From assembly GCF_025244865.1 (NCBI RefSeq), contig NZ_CP104272.1:3038001-3102000 (forward strand): DNA of 64,000 nt. Direction: 5' to 3'. The position numbers and the translations under genes were made by a program. Within the stretch, counting starts at the first letter, position 1; every line of letters starts with the position of its first letter. Of the stretch, positions 26,346 to 35,515 are shown in pieces. This stretch comes from Arthrobacter sp. zg-Y1110 (GTDB lineage: Bacteria; Actinomycetota; Actinomycetes; Actinomycetales; Micrococcaceae). Below the pieces are notes generated by a model. It saw only the letters and a program-made list of their open reading frames with translations, was not told the DNA's origin and ran no database searches.

Positions 26346-27247
26346 GATGCGGCCTCCATGGGCTCGTTGATGCCGGACCGGCGCTGGCCGTCCCCCGGAT
26401 TGGGCAGGTAGCCCTGTGGTTTTTCCGGTTCCGGTTCCGGTTCCGGTTCCGGTTCGGCGCTGTGGTGGCGGCCCAGCGGGACGACCATCGGCGTGCCGGA
26501 GACCGGGTCCGGGATAACGCGGGAGGCCAGCCCGAAGACGGCGCCCACCAGTTCCTCGGTCACGACGTCGGCCGGGGCGCCTTCTGCGGCAATCTTCCCG
26601 TCCTTCATGGCCACCAGGTGGTCCGCGTAACGGGCGGCCAGGTTCAAATCGTGCAGCACGATGGCCACGGTGGTGCCGGCCCGCCGGTTGAGGTCGGTAA
26701 TCAGGTCCAGGACTTCGATCTGGTGGGTGACGTCCAGGAAGGTGGTGGGTTCGTCCAGCAGCAGGATGTCCGTTTCCTGTGCCAGGGCCATGGCAATCCA
26801 GACCCGCTGGCGCTGGCCGCCGGAAAGCTCATCCACGCTGCGTCCGGCCAGGTCCACCGTGTCGGTGGCGGCCAGCGCGGCGGCCACCGCGTCGTCGTCG
26901 GCGGAGGTCCACTGCCGGAACCAGCCCTGGTGGGGGTAGCGGCCGCGGCCCACCAGATCCGCCACCGTGATCCCCTCGGGGGCGGTGGGTGTCTGCGGAA
27001 GCAGTCCGAGCGTGCGCGCCACCTGCCGGCTGGGCACGGCGGAGATATCCTTGCCGTTCAGGTAGACGGTGCCGGCGGTGGGCTTCAGCAGCCGGGCCAG
27101 GCCCCGCAGCAGGGTGGACTTTCCGCAGGCATTGGCACCGACGATGATCGTGATTTTTCCGGCGGGGAGGGTGAGCGAAAGCGAGTCCACCACTTTGCGC
27201 TCGTCGTATCCGAGCTCCAGCTTTTCAGCGGAAAGCAGGTTCTCCAT
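26342..27247 (-). CDS. Iron-siderophore ABC transporter ATPase (FecE family)
   Basis: This 301-residue ATPase has Walker A GANACGKST at residues 37-45, signature ELSGGQRQR at about 140, and Walker B DILLLDEPTTFLD. The H-loop His is in IVLHDLN. It is the only ATPase in an operon with four permeases, so it probably serves both pairs. The C-terminus carries an (EP)n tract from a hexanucleotide tandem repeat, which is unusual for FecE proteins. Confidence 0.92.
   Translation of the reverse strand: MENLLSAEKLELGYDERKVVDSLSLTLPAGKITIIVGANACGKSTLLRGLARLLKPTAGTVYLNGKDISAVPSRQVARTLGLLPQTPTAPEGITVADLVGRGRYPHQGWFRQWTSADDDAVAAALAATDTVDLAGRSVDELSGGQRQRVWIAMALAQETDILLLDEPTTFLDVTHQIEVLDLITDLNRRAGTTVAIVLHDLNLAARYADHLVAMKDGKIAAEGAPADVVTEELVGAVFGLASRVIPDPVSGTPMVVPLGRHHSAEPEPEPEPEPEKPQGYLPNPGDGQRRSGINEPMEAAS
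26423..26452. repeat. Hexanucleotide tandem repeat inside the ATPase gene
   Basis: Five perfect copies of TTCCGG (minus strand CCGGAA) encode alternating Glu-Pro near the ATPase C-terminus. The repeat length is a multiple of three, so slippage would change the tail length without frameshift. Confidence 0.9.
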
Positions 27248-27248
27248 G

Positions 27249-28322
27249 TCAGCCTCCTTGGCCTACGCGGTTTGACGTGACCAGCAGCCACAGAAGAAAA
27301 GGGGCCCCGAGGGCACCGGTCACCACGCCCACGGGCAGGGTGACGCCGGGGATGAGGTTGGCACCGACGAAGTCTGCTGCCAGGACGATGCAGGCGCCGA
27401 CCAGTCCGGCGGTGAGCAGAGTGCCCTCCCCGCCCATCAGCCGGCGGGCGATGGGTCCGGAGAGGAACGCGATGAAGGCCACCGGGCCGGCTGCCGCGGT
27501 GGCGACGGCGGCCAGGCCTACGCCGACGATGATCAGGGCCAGCCGTGCCGATTCGACGCGGATACCGAGGCCGGCAGCGGCGTCGTCACCGAGTTCCAGT
27601 CCGCGCAGGCTGCGGGAGAGCACGGCCGCAGCGGGAAGCAGCACCAGCAGGAAGGCGGCCAGGACCGCTGCACGGTCCCAGCTGCTGTTGTTCAGGGAAC
27701 CGTTCAGCCACACGAGCGCCTCGGAGGCGGTGCGGATATCCGTCCGGGTCAGCAGGAAACTCACCAGTGCCTGCATCACGGCGGCGAAGCCGATGCCCAC
27801 CAGCACCAGCCGGTAACCCGCCGCACCGCCGCGGCGGGAAAGCAGGTAGATGGCCAGGGCCACCACCAGCGCTCCCACCAGCGCGACGACGGACACCGTG
27901 GTCCCGGCGGCGCCGAACAGCACGATTGCGCTCACCGCGCTGGCACTGGCGCCGTAGCTGATGCCGATGATGTCGGGGCTGGCCAGGGGGTTGCGCAGCA
28001 GGGTCTGGAATACCGCCCCGGCTATCCCGAACCCCACCCCGATCAAGGTGCCGATGACTGCCCGGGGAAGCTTGCTCTCCATCAGGATGTAGGTTGCACC
28101 GGGGATCTGCTCCCCGAACAGGATCCGGAAGAAATCCGGGATGGTGAAGGTATAGGTGCCCAGCAGGACGTAGACCGCGAACAGCACGAACACCGCGGCG
28201 GCCAGCAGCGACGGCACCAGCACCCGGCGTCGTCGTCCTTGTCGCCGGGCAGCCCGAACCGCTTCTGCCGCGCCGGCGGGTGCGGTGCGGGGGCCGCGGG
28301 GAGTCTCGACGGCGGCGCTCAC
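27249..28322 (-). CDS. Iron-siderophore ABC permease (FecCD family), first pair, second gene
   Basis: This 357-residue permease has SKLPRAVIGTLIGVGFGIAGAVFQTLLRNPLASPDIIGISYG, the FecCD signature, and GPVAFIAFLSGPIARRL, the coupling loop. The start is GTG at 28322, overlapping the TGA of the preceding gene (GTGA). The 30-residue N-terminus is basic (RAARRQGRRRRV). It follows its partner permease and precedes the ATPase by one base. Confidence 0.9.
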   Translation of the reverse strand: MSAAVETPRGPRTAPAGAAEAVRAARRQGRRRRVLVPSLLAAAVFVLFAVYVLLGTYTFTIPDFFRILFGEQIPGATYILMESKLPRAVIGTLIGVGFGIAGAVFQTLLRNPLASPDIIGISYGASASAVSAIVLFGAAGTTVSVVALVGALVVALAIYLLSRRGGAAGYRLVLVGIGFAAVMQALVSFLLTRTDIRTASEALVWLNGSLNNSSWDRAAVLAAFLLVLLPAAAVLSRSLRGLELGDDAAAGLGIRVESARLALIIVGVGLAAVATAAAGPVAFIAFLSGPIARRLMGGEGTLLTAGLVGACIVLAADFVGANLIPGVTLPVGVVTGALGAPFLLWLLVTSNRVGQGG

Positions 28323-29458
28323 AGTTCGGCCAGCTTCCGGCGCCGCACGAGCCAGATGAAGACCGGCGCGCCGATCACTGCGGTAGTGACCCCGACGGGG
28401 ATTTCCCCCGGCGGCAGCAGGACCCGGCCCACCACGTCGGCGGTGACCAGCAGTGCCGGGGCGAGGAGCATGGAGAAGGGCAGAATCCAGCGGTAATCCG
28501 GGCCGGTGAAACTGCGCACCACGTGCGGGATGACCAGGCCGATGAACGCGATGGGTCCGGCGGCTGCAGTGGCAGCACCGCACAGCAGCACCACCCCCAG
28601 CGCCGTGATCCCCCGTGTGAGTCCCACGCGCTGGCCGAGCCCGCGGGCAACGTCGTCGCCCAGGCTCAGGCCGTTCAGGGCCCGGCCGGCGAAGACGGAA
28701 ATCAGGGCACCTGCCGCCAGGAACGGCAGCACCGCGACGATGGTGTCCCAGTTCCGTCCGGACACGCTGCCCACCTGCCAGAAGCGAAAGGTATCCAGGG
28801 TCTGCTGGCTGGAGACCAGCACGGCGCTGAGCAGGGACATCAATCCGGCGCTGAGCGCTGCGCCGGCCAGGGCCAGTTTGACGGGCGTGGCGCCTTCCCG
28901 GCCGAGGCTCGCCACCAGATAAACGACGACGGCGGCTCCCGCAGCGCCGGCTAAGGCAAACCAGATGTAGCCGTTGAGGTTGGTGACGCCGAAGATGTAG
29001 ATGCCCAGCACCACCGCGAACGCCGCACCGGCGTTGACACCCAGGATGCCGGGGTCTGCCAGCGGATTACGGGCCACGCCCTGCATGGCCGCACCGGCCA
29101 GGCCGAGCGCGGCGCCGGTGACCAGGCCCAGGACCGTCCGCGGAACGCGGGAGTGGACCACCGCATGGTCTCCGTTGGCCGGGTCGAAGGCGGTAAAGGC
29201 CTCCCAGACGGTGCCGGGGGCAACCGGCCGGGCGCCGATGGCCACGGACGCGGCACATGCCACGGCAAGGAACGCAAGGGTCAGGAGGAGCAGGCCGAAA
29301 CGTCGTCCGGATCCTCGGTTTCCGGCGGATTCCGGCCGGGAAACGGCAGGTTCAGTGCCGGGACCGGTGGTCTTGCCCGCGGAGGAAGCCGCTTCGGTGA
29401 GGTGCACGCGGGAGCCGCGCTGGCGGGGAACGCCTGACGGGCGTGCGGCAACGCTCAC
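28319..29458 (-). CDS. Iron-siderophore ABC permease (FecCD family), first pair, first gene
   Basis: This 379-residue permease has a 50-residue polar N-terminus and then about nine membrane segments. SRVPRTVLGLVTGAALGLAGAAMQGVARNPLADPGILGVNAGA is the family motif and GPIAFIGLVIPHVVRSFTGPDYR the coupling loop. It is the first gene of the seven-gene operon, 33 bases downstream of a DtxR-type iron box. It is most like the proximal permease of the second pair, which suggests that the pairs arose by duplication. Confidence 0.92.
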   Translation of the reverse strand: MSVAARPSGVPRQRGSRVHLTEAASSAGKTTGPGTEPAVSRPESAGNRGSGRRFGLLLLTLAFLAVACAASVAIGARPVAPGTVWEAFTAFDPANGDHAVVHSRVPRTVLGLVTGAALGLAGAAMQGVARNPLADPGILGVNAGAAFAVVLGIYIFGVTNLNGYIWFALAGAAGAAVVVYLVASLGREGATPVKLALAGAALSAGLMSLLSAVLVSSQQTLDTFRFWQVGSVSGRNWDTIVAVLPFLAAGALISVFAGRALNGLSLGDDVARGLGQRVGLTRGITALGVVLLCGAATAAAGPIAFIGLVIPHVVRSFTGPDYRWILPFSMLLAPALLVTADVVGRVLLPPGEIPVGVTTAVIGAPVFIWLVRRRKLAEL

Positions 29459-29490
29459 GTAGGCACCTCCCTAGAGCAACAGGCAATTTC

Positions 29491-29509
29491 TTAAGTAAGG
29501 CTAGCCTAT
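29491..29509 (-). promoter_or_regulatory. DtxR/IdeR-type iron box of the siderophore operon
   Basis: TTAAGTAAGGCTAGCCTAT matches 16 of 19 positions of the actinobacterial consensus TWAGGTWAGSCTWACCTWA. It lies 33 bases upstream of the first permease start, where iron-loaded DtxR-type repressor would block transcription. Confidence 0.8.
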
Positions 29510-29562
29510 GGTTACTGCCTTTAAGAAACGTTTATGTTGCGTATTAGGACGCCTGCCGCTGG

Positions 29563-30621
29563 TTAGTTGTCGGCGCCGTGTCCGGGGGCAACCCGTTCCG
29601 ATTTCCGCACCGGTCCGGGTGGGGTTCCGTCGCCGAAGGGCCGGCCTCCCAGCTCCTCGCGGCCGTGCTCCGAAAGCCAGTTGGACAGGTCCGGACCTTT
29701 GGGCACAATCCCGGTGGGGTTAATGTCCTCGTGGACGATGTAGTAGTGCGCCTTGATCTGCTCGAAGTCCACGGTGTCCCCGAAGCCGGGTGTCTGGAAC
29801 AGGTCCCGCGCGTACCCCCACAGGGCGGGCATCTCGGTCAGCTTGTTCCGGTTGCATTTGAAGTGCCCGTGATAGACGGGATCGAAGCGCACCAGGGTGG
29901 TGAACAGCCGGACGTCCGCCTCGGTGATGGTGTCCCCCACCAGGTAGCGCTGCGTCGAAAGCCGGTCCTCCAGCCAGTCCATCGCAGCCCACAGACGGTC
30001 ATAGGCCGCGTTGTAGGCCTCCTGCGAGCCGGCGAATCCACACCGGTACACCCCGTTGTTCACCTCGGTGAAGATCCGTTTATTGACCTGTTCCATTTCC
30101 GCCAGATGCTCGGCCGGCAGCAGGTCCGGAGCACCCTCGCGGTGGAACTCCTTCCACTCGGTGGAGAAGTCCAGGGTGATCTGCGGGAAGTTGTTGGTCA
30201 CCACGGCACCGGTGGGAACGTCCACGATCGCCGGGACGGTAATCCCGCGCTGATAGCCGGGGACGCGGCGGAAGAAGGCCTCCTGCAGCCGTTCAATGCC
30301 CAGCACCGGGTCCCGTCCGTCCGGATCCAGGTCGAAGGTCCAGCTGCGGGCGTCATGGGTGGGCCCGGGCAGGCCCAGCGAGATGGCATCCTCCAGGCCC
30401 AGCAGCCGCCGGACAATGATGGTCCGGTTGGCCCACGGGCAGGCGCGGGCTGCGACCAGCCGGTAGCGTCCGGCCTCCACCGGGTAGCCGTCCCGGCCAT
30501 CTCGGGTGATTCGGGTTTCGATGTAGTTCGTGTCCCGCGTGTATTCGGTGCCGCCGGTGACATAGGCGCCTTTGGTGCTATGCGCGGAGCTGTCCGCCGG
30601 GGCTGATCCCTGTGATGTCAT
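29563..30621 (-). CDS. Glutathione S-transferase family protein (glutathionyl-hydroquinone reductase type)
   Basis: This 352-residue protein of the Xi-class GST family has the catalytic Cys in RACPWANRT at about residues 60-68. A C-terminal helical domain begins near YLVGDTITEADVRLF. The family reduces thiol-conjugated hydroquinones. Since actinobacteria use mycothiol rather than glutathione, the natural thiol may be mycothiol. The start ATG at 30621 was chosen because the longer frame runs into the divergent gene. It is divergent from the epimerase gene with a 127-base shared promoter region. Confidence 0.9.
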   Translation of the reverse strand: MTSQGSAPADSSAHSTKGAYVTGGTEYTRDTNYIETRITRDGRDGYPVEAGRYRLVAARACPWANRTIIVRRLLGLEDAISLGLPGPTHDARSWTFDLDPDGRDPVLGIERLQEAFFRRVPGYQRGITVPAIVDVPTGAVVTNNFPQITLDFSTEWKEFHREGAPDLLPAEHLAEMEQVNKRIFTEVNNGVYRCGFAGSQEAYNAAYDRLWAAMDWLEDRLSTQRYLVGDTITEADVRLFTTLVRFDPVYHGHFKCNRNKLTEMPALWGYARDLFQTPGFGDTVDFEQIKAHYYIVHEDINPTGIVPKGPDLSNWLSEHGREELGGRPFGDGTPPGPVRKSERVAPGHGADN

Positions 30622-30748
30622 GCCCAACAGACTAACGCGTTGCGCCCGGCCGCGGGGGCCTGCCGCTGCCTTCGGGGCTGCCGGAAAACGGGCGCGGCGG
30701 TAGAGTCGAATCCAACGCCGGCAGCAGTTCAACGGAAGGAACTGGACC

Positions 30749-31795
30749 ATGCGAGTAGCGGTTATCGGAGCAACCGGAAACGTTGGAACGGCGATCCTGC
30801 GCCGGCTTGCCGACGCCCGCAGCGAACGCGGCGATCTGGAGGTGGTGGGGATTGCCCGCCGGATTCCGGATACCTCGCTGCCTCCGTACAACGACGTCGA
30901 GTGGCACAGCATCGACGTCGGCGACGCCGCCAACGTGGACAAGTTGGCCGAGGCGCTCCGCGGGTCCGATGCGGTCATCCACCTTGCCTGGCTGATCCAG
31001 CCCAACCGTGACGAAGCCGAGCTGCACCGGGTCAACGTCAAGGGTACGGAAAATGCGCTGGCCGCGGCGGCCGCCGCGGGGGTCCGGCAGTTTGTCTGCG
31101 CCTCCTCTGTGGGTGCGTACAGCCCGGCTCCGAAGGACCGGCTGACGGATGAATCCTGGCCGGCGCGCGGCATCGCCAGTTCGCACTACAGCAGGCACAA
31201 GGGCGAGCAGGAAGCGCTCCTGGACCGGTTCGAACTGGAGTACCCGGAGATCGCCGTGGCCCGGCTGCGGCAGGGGCTGGTCTTCTCCTCCGACGCCGGA
31301 AGCGAGGTCGGCGTCTACTTTGTGGGCCGGGTGATCCCCAAGTTCATCCTCAACAAGCTCCGCTTGCCGTTGATCCCCCTGCCCAGCGAGTTTGTTTTCC
31401 AGGCGGTCCACGCCGATGACATGGCCGACGCCTACTGGCGCGTGGTGGACCAGCGCGCGGAGGGCGCCTTCAACATTGCCGCCGATCCGGTCATCACGCC
31501 CGAGCTCCTGGCCGGGGTGCTGGGCGCCAAGCGGGTCCTGAACGTGCCGGTGAAGCTGGTGCGCGCCGTCGTCGGCCTGACCTGGGCGGCGCACCTGCAG
31601 GCCTCGGATCCGGGCTGGATCGACTTGGCCGCCGGTGTGCCGGTAATGGACACCGCCCGGGCGCGCGAAGAGCTGGGCTGGCAGCCGCGGCGCACCTCGC
31701 TGGAATCCCTGCAGTTCGTGCTGGACGGGATGAGCGCCGGCGACGGTGTGGCCGGCTCTCCGCTGCTGGCACCCCGCAGCCGGGTGCGCCGCTAG
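30749..31795 (+). CDS. NAD-dependent epimerase/dehydratase family protein
   Basis: This 348-residue extended SDR protein has the Rossmann motif GATGNVG at residues 7-13 and an active-site pattern SHYSRHK with Tyr and Lys (YxxxK) near 150. It binds NAD(P) and acts on a nucleotide sugar or another carbonyl substrate that sequence cannot specify. The ATG at 30749 follows GGAAGGAACTGGACC. It ends seven bases before the convergent reductase gene. Confidence 0.88.
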   Translation: MRVAVIGATGNVGTAILRRLADARSERGDLEVVGIARRIPDTSLPPYNDVEWHSIDVGDAANVDKLAEALRGSDAVIHLAWLIQPNRDEAELHRVNVKGTENALAAAAAAGVRQFVCASSVGAYSPAPKDRLTDESWPARGIASSHYSRHKGEQEALLDRFELEYPEIAVARLRQGLVFSSDAGSEVGVYFVGRVIPKFILNKLRLPLIPLPSEFVFQAVHADDMADAYWRVVDQRAEGAFNIAADPVITPELLAGVLGAKRVLNVPVKLVRAVVGLTWAAHLQASDPGWIDLAAGVPVMDTARAREELGWQPRRTSLESLQFVLDGMSAGDGVAGSPLLAPRSRVRR

Positions 31796-31802
31796 CCGGC
31801 AC

Positions 31803-32780
31803 CTAGACCGCTTCGCGCAGGTCCGCTGTTTCCACCATGCCTGCTGCCGGGCGTGCGGCGGCGACCGCCAGCCCGAGATCCTCTTCGAGCAGCTTGGCGT
31901 TGACCACCACTGCCAGCCGGTACGCGTCGCCGGCGGCGGCGACCACCTGGGCGGACGGATCGGTGGCATTGCCCACGGCCCAGATCCGCTCCTGGCTGGT
32001 GCGTCCCATTTCGTCGGTGACAATGCAGCCGTCGTCGTCCACGTCCAGATGCTCGGTCAGCCCGGTGTCCATCTCGGCGTCAGGCTCCAGGAACAGCGCT
32101 TCGCAGGGAACGGTCTGCCCGTCGGCCAGCACCAGGGCCGCCAAGGCATCGTTCTCGACGCTCAGCTCCGCCACAGTGCCCTCCACCACCCGGATCCCCA
32201 TGGCGGCAAGGCCGGACGCGTCCTCTTCACTGAGGGAAATGTCCTCGTGCAGCACCAGCACCACATGCTCCGAGAAACTGCGGACCAGCTGTGCCTGCTG
32301 GATGGAGGTTTCCCCGGTTCCCAGCACGGCCAGCTTTTTGTCGATTGTTTCGTAGCCGTGGCAGTAGGGGCACTGCAGCACGTCGCGGCCCCAGCGGGAG
32401 CGGAGGCCCTCGATGTCCGGCAGGACGTCCCGCAGCCCGGTGGCAAGGATCAGCTGCCGGCCGCGGAACTCGCCGCCGTCGCCGGTCCTGACCGTGCCGG
32501 AGGGTTCCACAGCGGCCACCGTGGCCTCCGCCAGTTCCACTCCGTAGCCGCGGACCTCGGTGCGGGCGAGCTCAAGCAGTTCGGCCGGCGGCATGCCGTC
32601 ACGTGTGGGGAAACCATGCACATGGCCGGCAGGCGCGTTGCGCGGGGACCCGGCGTCGAGCACCGCCACCCGGCGGCGAGCCCGCCCCAGGACCAGCGCA
32701 GCGGTGAGGCCGGCTATGCCGCCGCCCACGATCACCACGTCGTACTCGGGAACAGGAGGGGAAGATTCAGGACTGGTCAT
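31803..32780 (-). CDS. NAD(P)/FAD-dependent thioredoxin reductase-like oxidoreductase
   Basis: This 325-residue low-molecular-weight thioredoxin-reductase-like flavoprotein has an N-terminal FAD motif, VVIVGGGIAGLTAALVLGRA, at residues 15-34. The redox pair CPYC sits in LQCPYCHGYE at about 136. The second dinucleotide motif is modified (LGTGETSIQQA), suggesting weak or altered NADPH binding. The C-terminus has IWAVGNATDP. It is not next to a thioredoxin gene, so the redox partner is unknown. Confidence 0.88.
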   Translation of the reverse strand: MTSPESSPPVPEYDVVIVGGGIAGLTAALVLGRARRRVAVLDAGSPRNAPAGHVHGFPTRDGMPPAELLELARTEVRGYGVELAEATVAAVEPSGTVRTGDGGEFRGRQLILATGLRDVLPDIEGLRSRWGRDVLQCPYCHGYETIDKKLAVLGTGETSIQQAQLVRSFSEHVVLVLHEDISLSEEDASGLAAMGIRVVEGTVAELSVENDALAALVLADGQTVPCEALFLEPDAEMDTGLTEHLDVDDDGCIVTDEMGRTSQERIWAVGNATDPSAQVVAAAGDAYRLAVVVNAKLLEEDLGLAVAAARPAAGMVETADLREAV

Positions 32781-32846
32781 AGCTACTTTTTACAGGATCC
32801 GGTGGAAATCATCAGCATTCTTAGTATGTTGTCTAGACTTTTCCGC

Positions 32847-34229
32847 ATGGAAGAAACCACGCAGGAAAAGCCTGCCTCCAAACTCAAGCAGGGCATCACC
32901 GGCCCCATGCTGTATCTGTTCATTCTCGGCGACGTACTTGGTGCGGGTATCTATGCCCTGGTGGGCGAGGTTTCGGGCCAAGTGGGCGGTGCCATCTGGG
33001 TGCCGCTGCTGGTTGCCCTGGTGCTTGCGCTGCTGACCGCCGCCTCCTATGCCGAGCTGGTGACGAAGTACCCGAAGGCCGGCGGTGCCGCGGTGTTCGC
33101 CCAGCGTGCCTTCAAGGTGCCGGCCATTTCGTTCCTGGTCGGTTTCGCCATGCTCGCCGCCGGCGTGACCAGTGCGGCCGGACTGGCGCTGGCGTTCACC
33201 GGTGACTACCTGAGTCCGTTCCTGGACGTCCCCCCGGTCCCCGCGGCCATCGTGTTCCTGTTGCTCGTGGCGCTGCTGAACGCCCGCGGCATCACGGAAT
33301 CGGTGCGCAGCAACGTGGTCATGACCATTATCGAGCTCTCCGGGCTGGTCCTGGTGATCGTGCTGGTGGGCCTCATGCTGGGTAAGGGTGAAGGCTTCAC
33401 GGAGCAGATCACCCAGTTCCCGGTAGGCGTGAATCCGGGCACGGCGGTCCTCGCCGCGTCCGTAATTGCCTACTACTCCTTCGTGGGCTTCGAAGTTTCC
33501 GCCAACATCGCCGAGGAAGTCCGCGATGTCCGCCGGGTCTATCCGAAGGCCATCTTCGGGGCAATGCTCACCGCAGGATTCGTCTACGTCCTGATCGGAC
33601 TGGCGGCATCCATTGCCCTGCCCACTGAGGACCTCGCCGGGTCCTCGGGGCCGCTGCTCGACGTCGTCAGCGCCACCGGGTTCGGCATTCCGGACTGGCT
33701 CTTCAGCCTGGTGGCCCTGGTCGCCGTGGCCAACGGTGCGCTGCTGACCATGATCATGTCCTCGCGGCTGACCTACGGCATGTCGGAACAGGGCCTGCTT
33801 CCCGCCGTGTTCGGCCGGGTGCTGCCTCGCCGGAAAACCCCGTGGGTGGCCATCATCGCCACCACCGCCGTCGCCATGATCCTGACCATGACCGGAGGAC
33901 TGGCCTCGCTGGCCGAGACCGTGGTCCTCCTGCTGCTCTTCGTCTTCCTGAGCACCAACCTCGCAGTGATTGTGCTGCGCAAGGACAAGGTGGAGGAGAA
34001 GCACTTCAAGGCTCCGATTGTGGTGCCGTACCTCGCTATCGCCTCCTGCCTGCTGCTCCTGACCCAGCAGGACGGCACCGTCTGGCTGCGGGCCGGCGCG
34101 CTGATGGCCATCGGGCTCCTGCTGTTCGGAGCCCGGTTCCTGGCCAAGGGCAAGAACCTCGGTGCCAAGACCCGCCGCGGTGCGGGCAAGCCGAAGGAAA
34201 GCAGCACCGAAACCACGCAGGAGCGGTAG
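32847..34229 (+). CDS. APC family amino acid permease
   Basis: This 460-residue protein has about twelve membrane segments. It opens MEETTQEKPASKLKQGITGPMLYLFILGDVLGAGIYALVG, with the APC substrate-binding GAGIY in helix 1. SFVGFEVSANIAEEVRDVRR lies near residue 213 and AVANGALLTMIMSSRLTYGMS near 293. The substrate is probably an amino acid or amine. ATG at 32847 is preferred; an ATG at 32826 in the same frame is possible and neither has a clear ribosome-binding site. The long upstream extension of the frame is antisense to the reductase gene and is rejected. Confidence 0.88.
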   Translation: MEETTQEKPASKLKQGITGPMLYLFILGDVLGAGIYALVGEVSGQVGGAIWVPLLVALVLALLTAASYAELVTKYPKAGGAAVFAQRAFKVPAISFLVGFAMLAAGVTSAAGLALAFTGDYLSPFLDVPPVPAAIVFLLLVALLNARGITESVRSNVVMTIIELSGLVLVIVLVGLMLGKGEGFTEQITQFPVGVNPGTAVLAASVIAYYSFVGFEVSANIAEEVRDVRRVYPKAIFGAMLTAGFVYVLIGLAASIALPTEDLAGSSGPLLDVVSATGFGIPDWLFSLVALVAVANGALLTMIMSSRLTYGMSEQGLLPAVFGRVLPRRKTPWVAIIATTAVAMILTMTGGLASLAETVVLLLLFVFLSTNLAVIVLRKDKVEEKHFKAPIVVPYLAIASCLLLLTQQDGTVWLRAGALMAIGLLLFGARFLAKGKNLGAKTRRGAGKPKESSTETTQER

Positions 34230-34277
34230 GCGCTGCACTCTCGTTCCGGGAATCCCGGCAGCCGCGCCCCGCACGCA

Positions 34278-34313
34278 AAAACCGCCCCGGACCAGCTGGT
34301 CCGGGGCGGTTTT
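34278..34313. terminator. Bidirectional terminator between convergent genes
   Basis: A perfect 36-bp palindrome with AAAACC at one end and GGTTTT at the other is centred between 34295 and 34296. It gives each strand a stem followed by a U run, serving the APC permease and the YihY-like gene. Confidence 0.95.
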
Positions 34314-34344
34314 GGGTTTGCGCGGCTTTGCAGTGCGCTAGCGG

Positions 34345-35418
34345 TTACTCGTGCAGGTCGTCGTCGTAGTCCTTGCCGGCATGCTGCTGGCGCAGCTTCC
34401 GGCCCTCGGCGATGTCCTTCTCTTCCTGTTCCTGCCGCTTCTCCGTCTGGCGGGTGTCACGCGGGGGAAGCTGCACGGATTCCTCGGCCTGGATGCCTGC
34501 CTGCAGTTCGCGGCCGCGCTCCACCTCGGCGTCGAACTCCGCACCGAAGAGCAGGGACACATTGGCCAGCCAGATCCACAGCAGCAGGACAATGACGCCG
34601 CCGATGGCGCCGTAGGTGGCGTTGTAGTTGCCGAAGTTGGCGACGTAGAAGCTGAAGCCAAGGGTCACGATCGCCAGGATCACGAGGGCGATCAGCGAGC
34701 CCATGCTCATCCAGCGGAACTTGGGCTGCTTGACGTTCGGGGTGGTGTAGTAGAGGACTGCGATGATCAGCACCGCGAAGATCACCATGATTGGCCACTT
34801 GGCGATATTCCAGATGGTTACCGCTTCACTGCCCAGACCGATGACATTGCCGATCGCTTCGGCGATCGGGCCTGAAATCACCAGCATCAGCATCAGTGCG
34901 GCAGCCATCAGGACCAGCACCAGGGTCACGAGCAGCTGCGTGGGAAGCAGCTTCCAGGCGGGCCGGCCTTCCTCAACTTCGTAAATGCGGTTCAGGGAAC
35001 GGCCAAACGCCTTCACGAAGCCGGAGGCGGACCACAGGGCGCCCAGGATACCGACGATCAACGCGAGCCCTGCGGTGGAGGAGGAGGTCAGCTGCTCGAT
35101 GGGCCCTTCAATGACCTTGACCGCGTCCGCGGGGGCAAACTGCCGCACCAGGTCCAGCAGTGCGTTGGTGGTGCTTTCCGCCTGGCCCACCAAACCCAGG
35201 ATGGACACCAGCGCCAGCAGGGCCGGGAAGATCGCCAGGACGGTGTAGTAGGTCAGGGCCGCGGCCAGATCGGTGCACTGGTCCTTGGAAAACTCGCGGA
35301 CGGTCTTCTTGAGGATGTATTTCCAGCTGGGCTTGGATACCTCGGTGGGTTTATCGGGCTTGCTGGCATCGTCCGGACTGGGTGCGGTCTCGGCTTTGCT
35401 GTTCGTTTCCTGCGCCAC
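34345..35418 (-). CDS. YihY/virulence factor BrkB family membrane protein
   Basis: This 357-residue protein has about six membrane segments between residues 55 and 295 and hydrophilic ends. The charged C-terminal tail is rich in Gln, Glu and Lys (QTEKRQEQEEKDIAEGRKLRQQ). The conserved first helix contains KDQCTDLAAALTYYTVLAIFPALLAL. The family is often called ribonuclease BN in error; it is an inner-membrane protein of unknown function. GTG at 35418 is chosen over upstream starts because GGAGG lies five bases before it. Confidence 0.88.
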   Translation of the reverse strand: MAQETNSKAETAPSPDDASKPDKPTEVSKPSWKYILKKTVREFSKDQCTDLAAALTYYTVLAIFPALLALVSILGLVGQAESTTNALLDLVRQFAPADAVKVIEGPIEQLTSSSTAGLALIVGILGALWSASGFVKAFGRSLNRIYEVEEGRPAWKLLPTQLLVTLVLVLMAAALMLMLVISGPIAEAIGNVIGLGSEAVTIWNIAKWPIMVIFAVLIIAVLYYTTPNVKQPKFRWMSMGSLIALVILAIVTLGFSFYVANFGNYNATYGAIGGVIVLLLWIWLANVSLLFGAEFDAEVERGRELQAGIQAEESVQLPPRDTRQTEKRQEQEEKDIAEGRKLRQQHAGKDYDDDLHE

Positions 35419-35515
35419 TGCGGCCTCCTGCTGGGATGGATGTTCTGCCCCCATGCTATTAGTAAGCGTTCTTACCAACAAAGAGATACCGCTGATGCAC
35501 CCGGATCCGCGGAAG

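Noticed and set aside
31746-32846. Upstream extension of the APC permease frame
   Set aside because: It is antisense to the thioredoxin reductase-like gene, and the permease family starts near residue MEETTQ.
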